The position numbers and the translations under genes were made by a program. From Acuticoccus yangtzensis (GTDB lineage: Bacteria; Pseudomonadota; Alphaproteobacteria; Rhizobiales; Amorphaceae): 64,000 bases of DNA. The DNA lies in contig NZ_MJUX01000003.1 of assembly GCF_001927245.1 (NCBI RefSeq), positions 1-64,000 of the forward strand. The letters are read 5' to 3'. This document shows positions 63,858-64,000 of the stretch, piece after piece. Below the pieces are notes generated by a model. That model searched no databases, was not told the DNA's origin, and was given only the letters and a program-made list of their open reading frames with translations. Each line of letters begins with the position of its first letter. The first letter of the stretch is position 1.

Positions 63858-64000
63858 GTGGCGTCAGCCTCTGCAACGGCAGTCACTGTCTGCCCGTCGA
63901 TGACGTAATCTTGCCCCACGGTGATGATGGTGACGGTGTCGGGCAGGCCGGTGACCCACAGCCCGTCGGCGTCCTGCACCGCGATCGTGACCGGCATGAA
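63854..64000 (-). CDS. RND efflux periplasmic adaptor (HlyD family), C-terminal end
   Basis: The last 48 codons of a gene that starts outside the window: VTIAVQDADGLWVTGLPDTV, then ITVGQDYVIDGQTVTAVAEA, ending ADAT. This is the C-terminal membrane-proximal part of RND adaptor proteins. The stop overlaps the pump's start (ATGA), so the two are an operon. Confidence 0.85.
   Translation of the reverse strand, partial: FMPVTIAVQDADGLWVTGLPDTVTIITVGQDYVIDGQTVTAVAEADAT

Overview
The window is a continuous stretch of high-GC chromosome from an alphaproteobacterium, most likely order Hyphomicrobiales (Rhizobiales). Supporting genes are an OlsB-type ornithine lipid acyltransferase, an NDUFS4-like complex I accessory subunit, a DUF1127 protein, an AcdR-type Lrp regulator beside acdS remains, a VirA/VirG-like two-component pair, an Atm1-type exporter and a double cold-shock-domain protein. 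The species cannot be named from the sequence alone.

Layout. 1-2.4 kb: the N-terminal part of a very repetitive acidic protein that runs off the left edge. 2.7-6.4 kb: a hybrid histidine kinase with a receiver and an Hpt domain. 6.7-9.2 kb: a periplasmic copper-type operon (small exported protein, multicopper oxidase, DUF411 protein). 9.8-15.5 kb: regulators, exported hydrolase, cytochrome c, SDR and hydrolase genes. 15.7-16.6 kb: a DUF1127 gene and a decayed copy of a divergent acdR-acdS locus. 16.6-20.9 kb: a tightly coupled operon of VirG-like regulator, di-heme peroxidase and VirA-like kinase. 20.9-26.6 kb: GMC oxidoreductase, an intact acdR with an internally deleted acdS, two alpha/beta hydrolases and a PanE-like reductase.

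26.6-32.2 kb: accretion of mobile DNA. Fragments of a LysR gene, a phage-type hydrolase and an IS481 transposase lie just outside a small integrative element of about 4.9 kb. The element is bounded by a 17-bp direct repeat, one copy of which is the 3' end of tRNA-Ser(CGA). It carries a tyrosine integrase, an AlpA-like regulator, three small overlapping genes, one unrecognised 251-residue protein and the remains of a secreted protein.

32.5-39.5 kb: a sugar-type ABC uptake and catabolic operon (isomerase, dehydrogenase, ATPase, permease, binding protein) with a divergent LacI regulator and a candidate operator. 39.5-43.1 kb: VOC dioxygenase, DoxX, LysR and a Tat-exported hydrolase that is a paralogue of the one at 10.8 kb. 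43.3-47.1 kb: an arsenic operon (ArsR-phosphatase fusion, glutaredoxin-type ArsC, ACR3, MFS) with a palindrome touching the first start codon.

47.2-64 kb: mostly housekeeping genes, with tRNA-Arg and tRNA-Pro, complex I accessory subunit, DUF192, cold shock protein, sirtuin, ComM/YifB, OlsB, RF3, an Atm1-like exporter, a short RTX protein and an exported hydratase-like protein. An RND efflux pump with an unusual C-terminal tail, and the end of its adaptor, run to the right edge. No CRISPR array, rRNA or intact prophage was seen. The most interesting items are the tRNA-Ser element with its end repeats and unknown cargo, the two decayed acd loci, the VirG-peroxidase-VirA operon and the nested-repeat protein.
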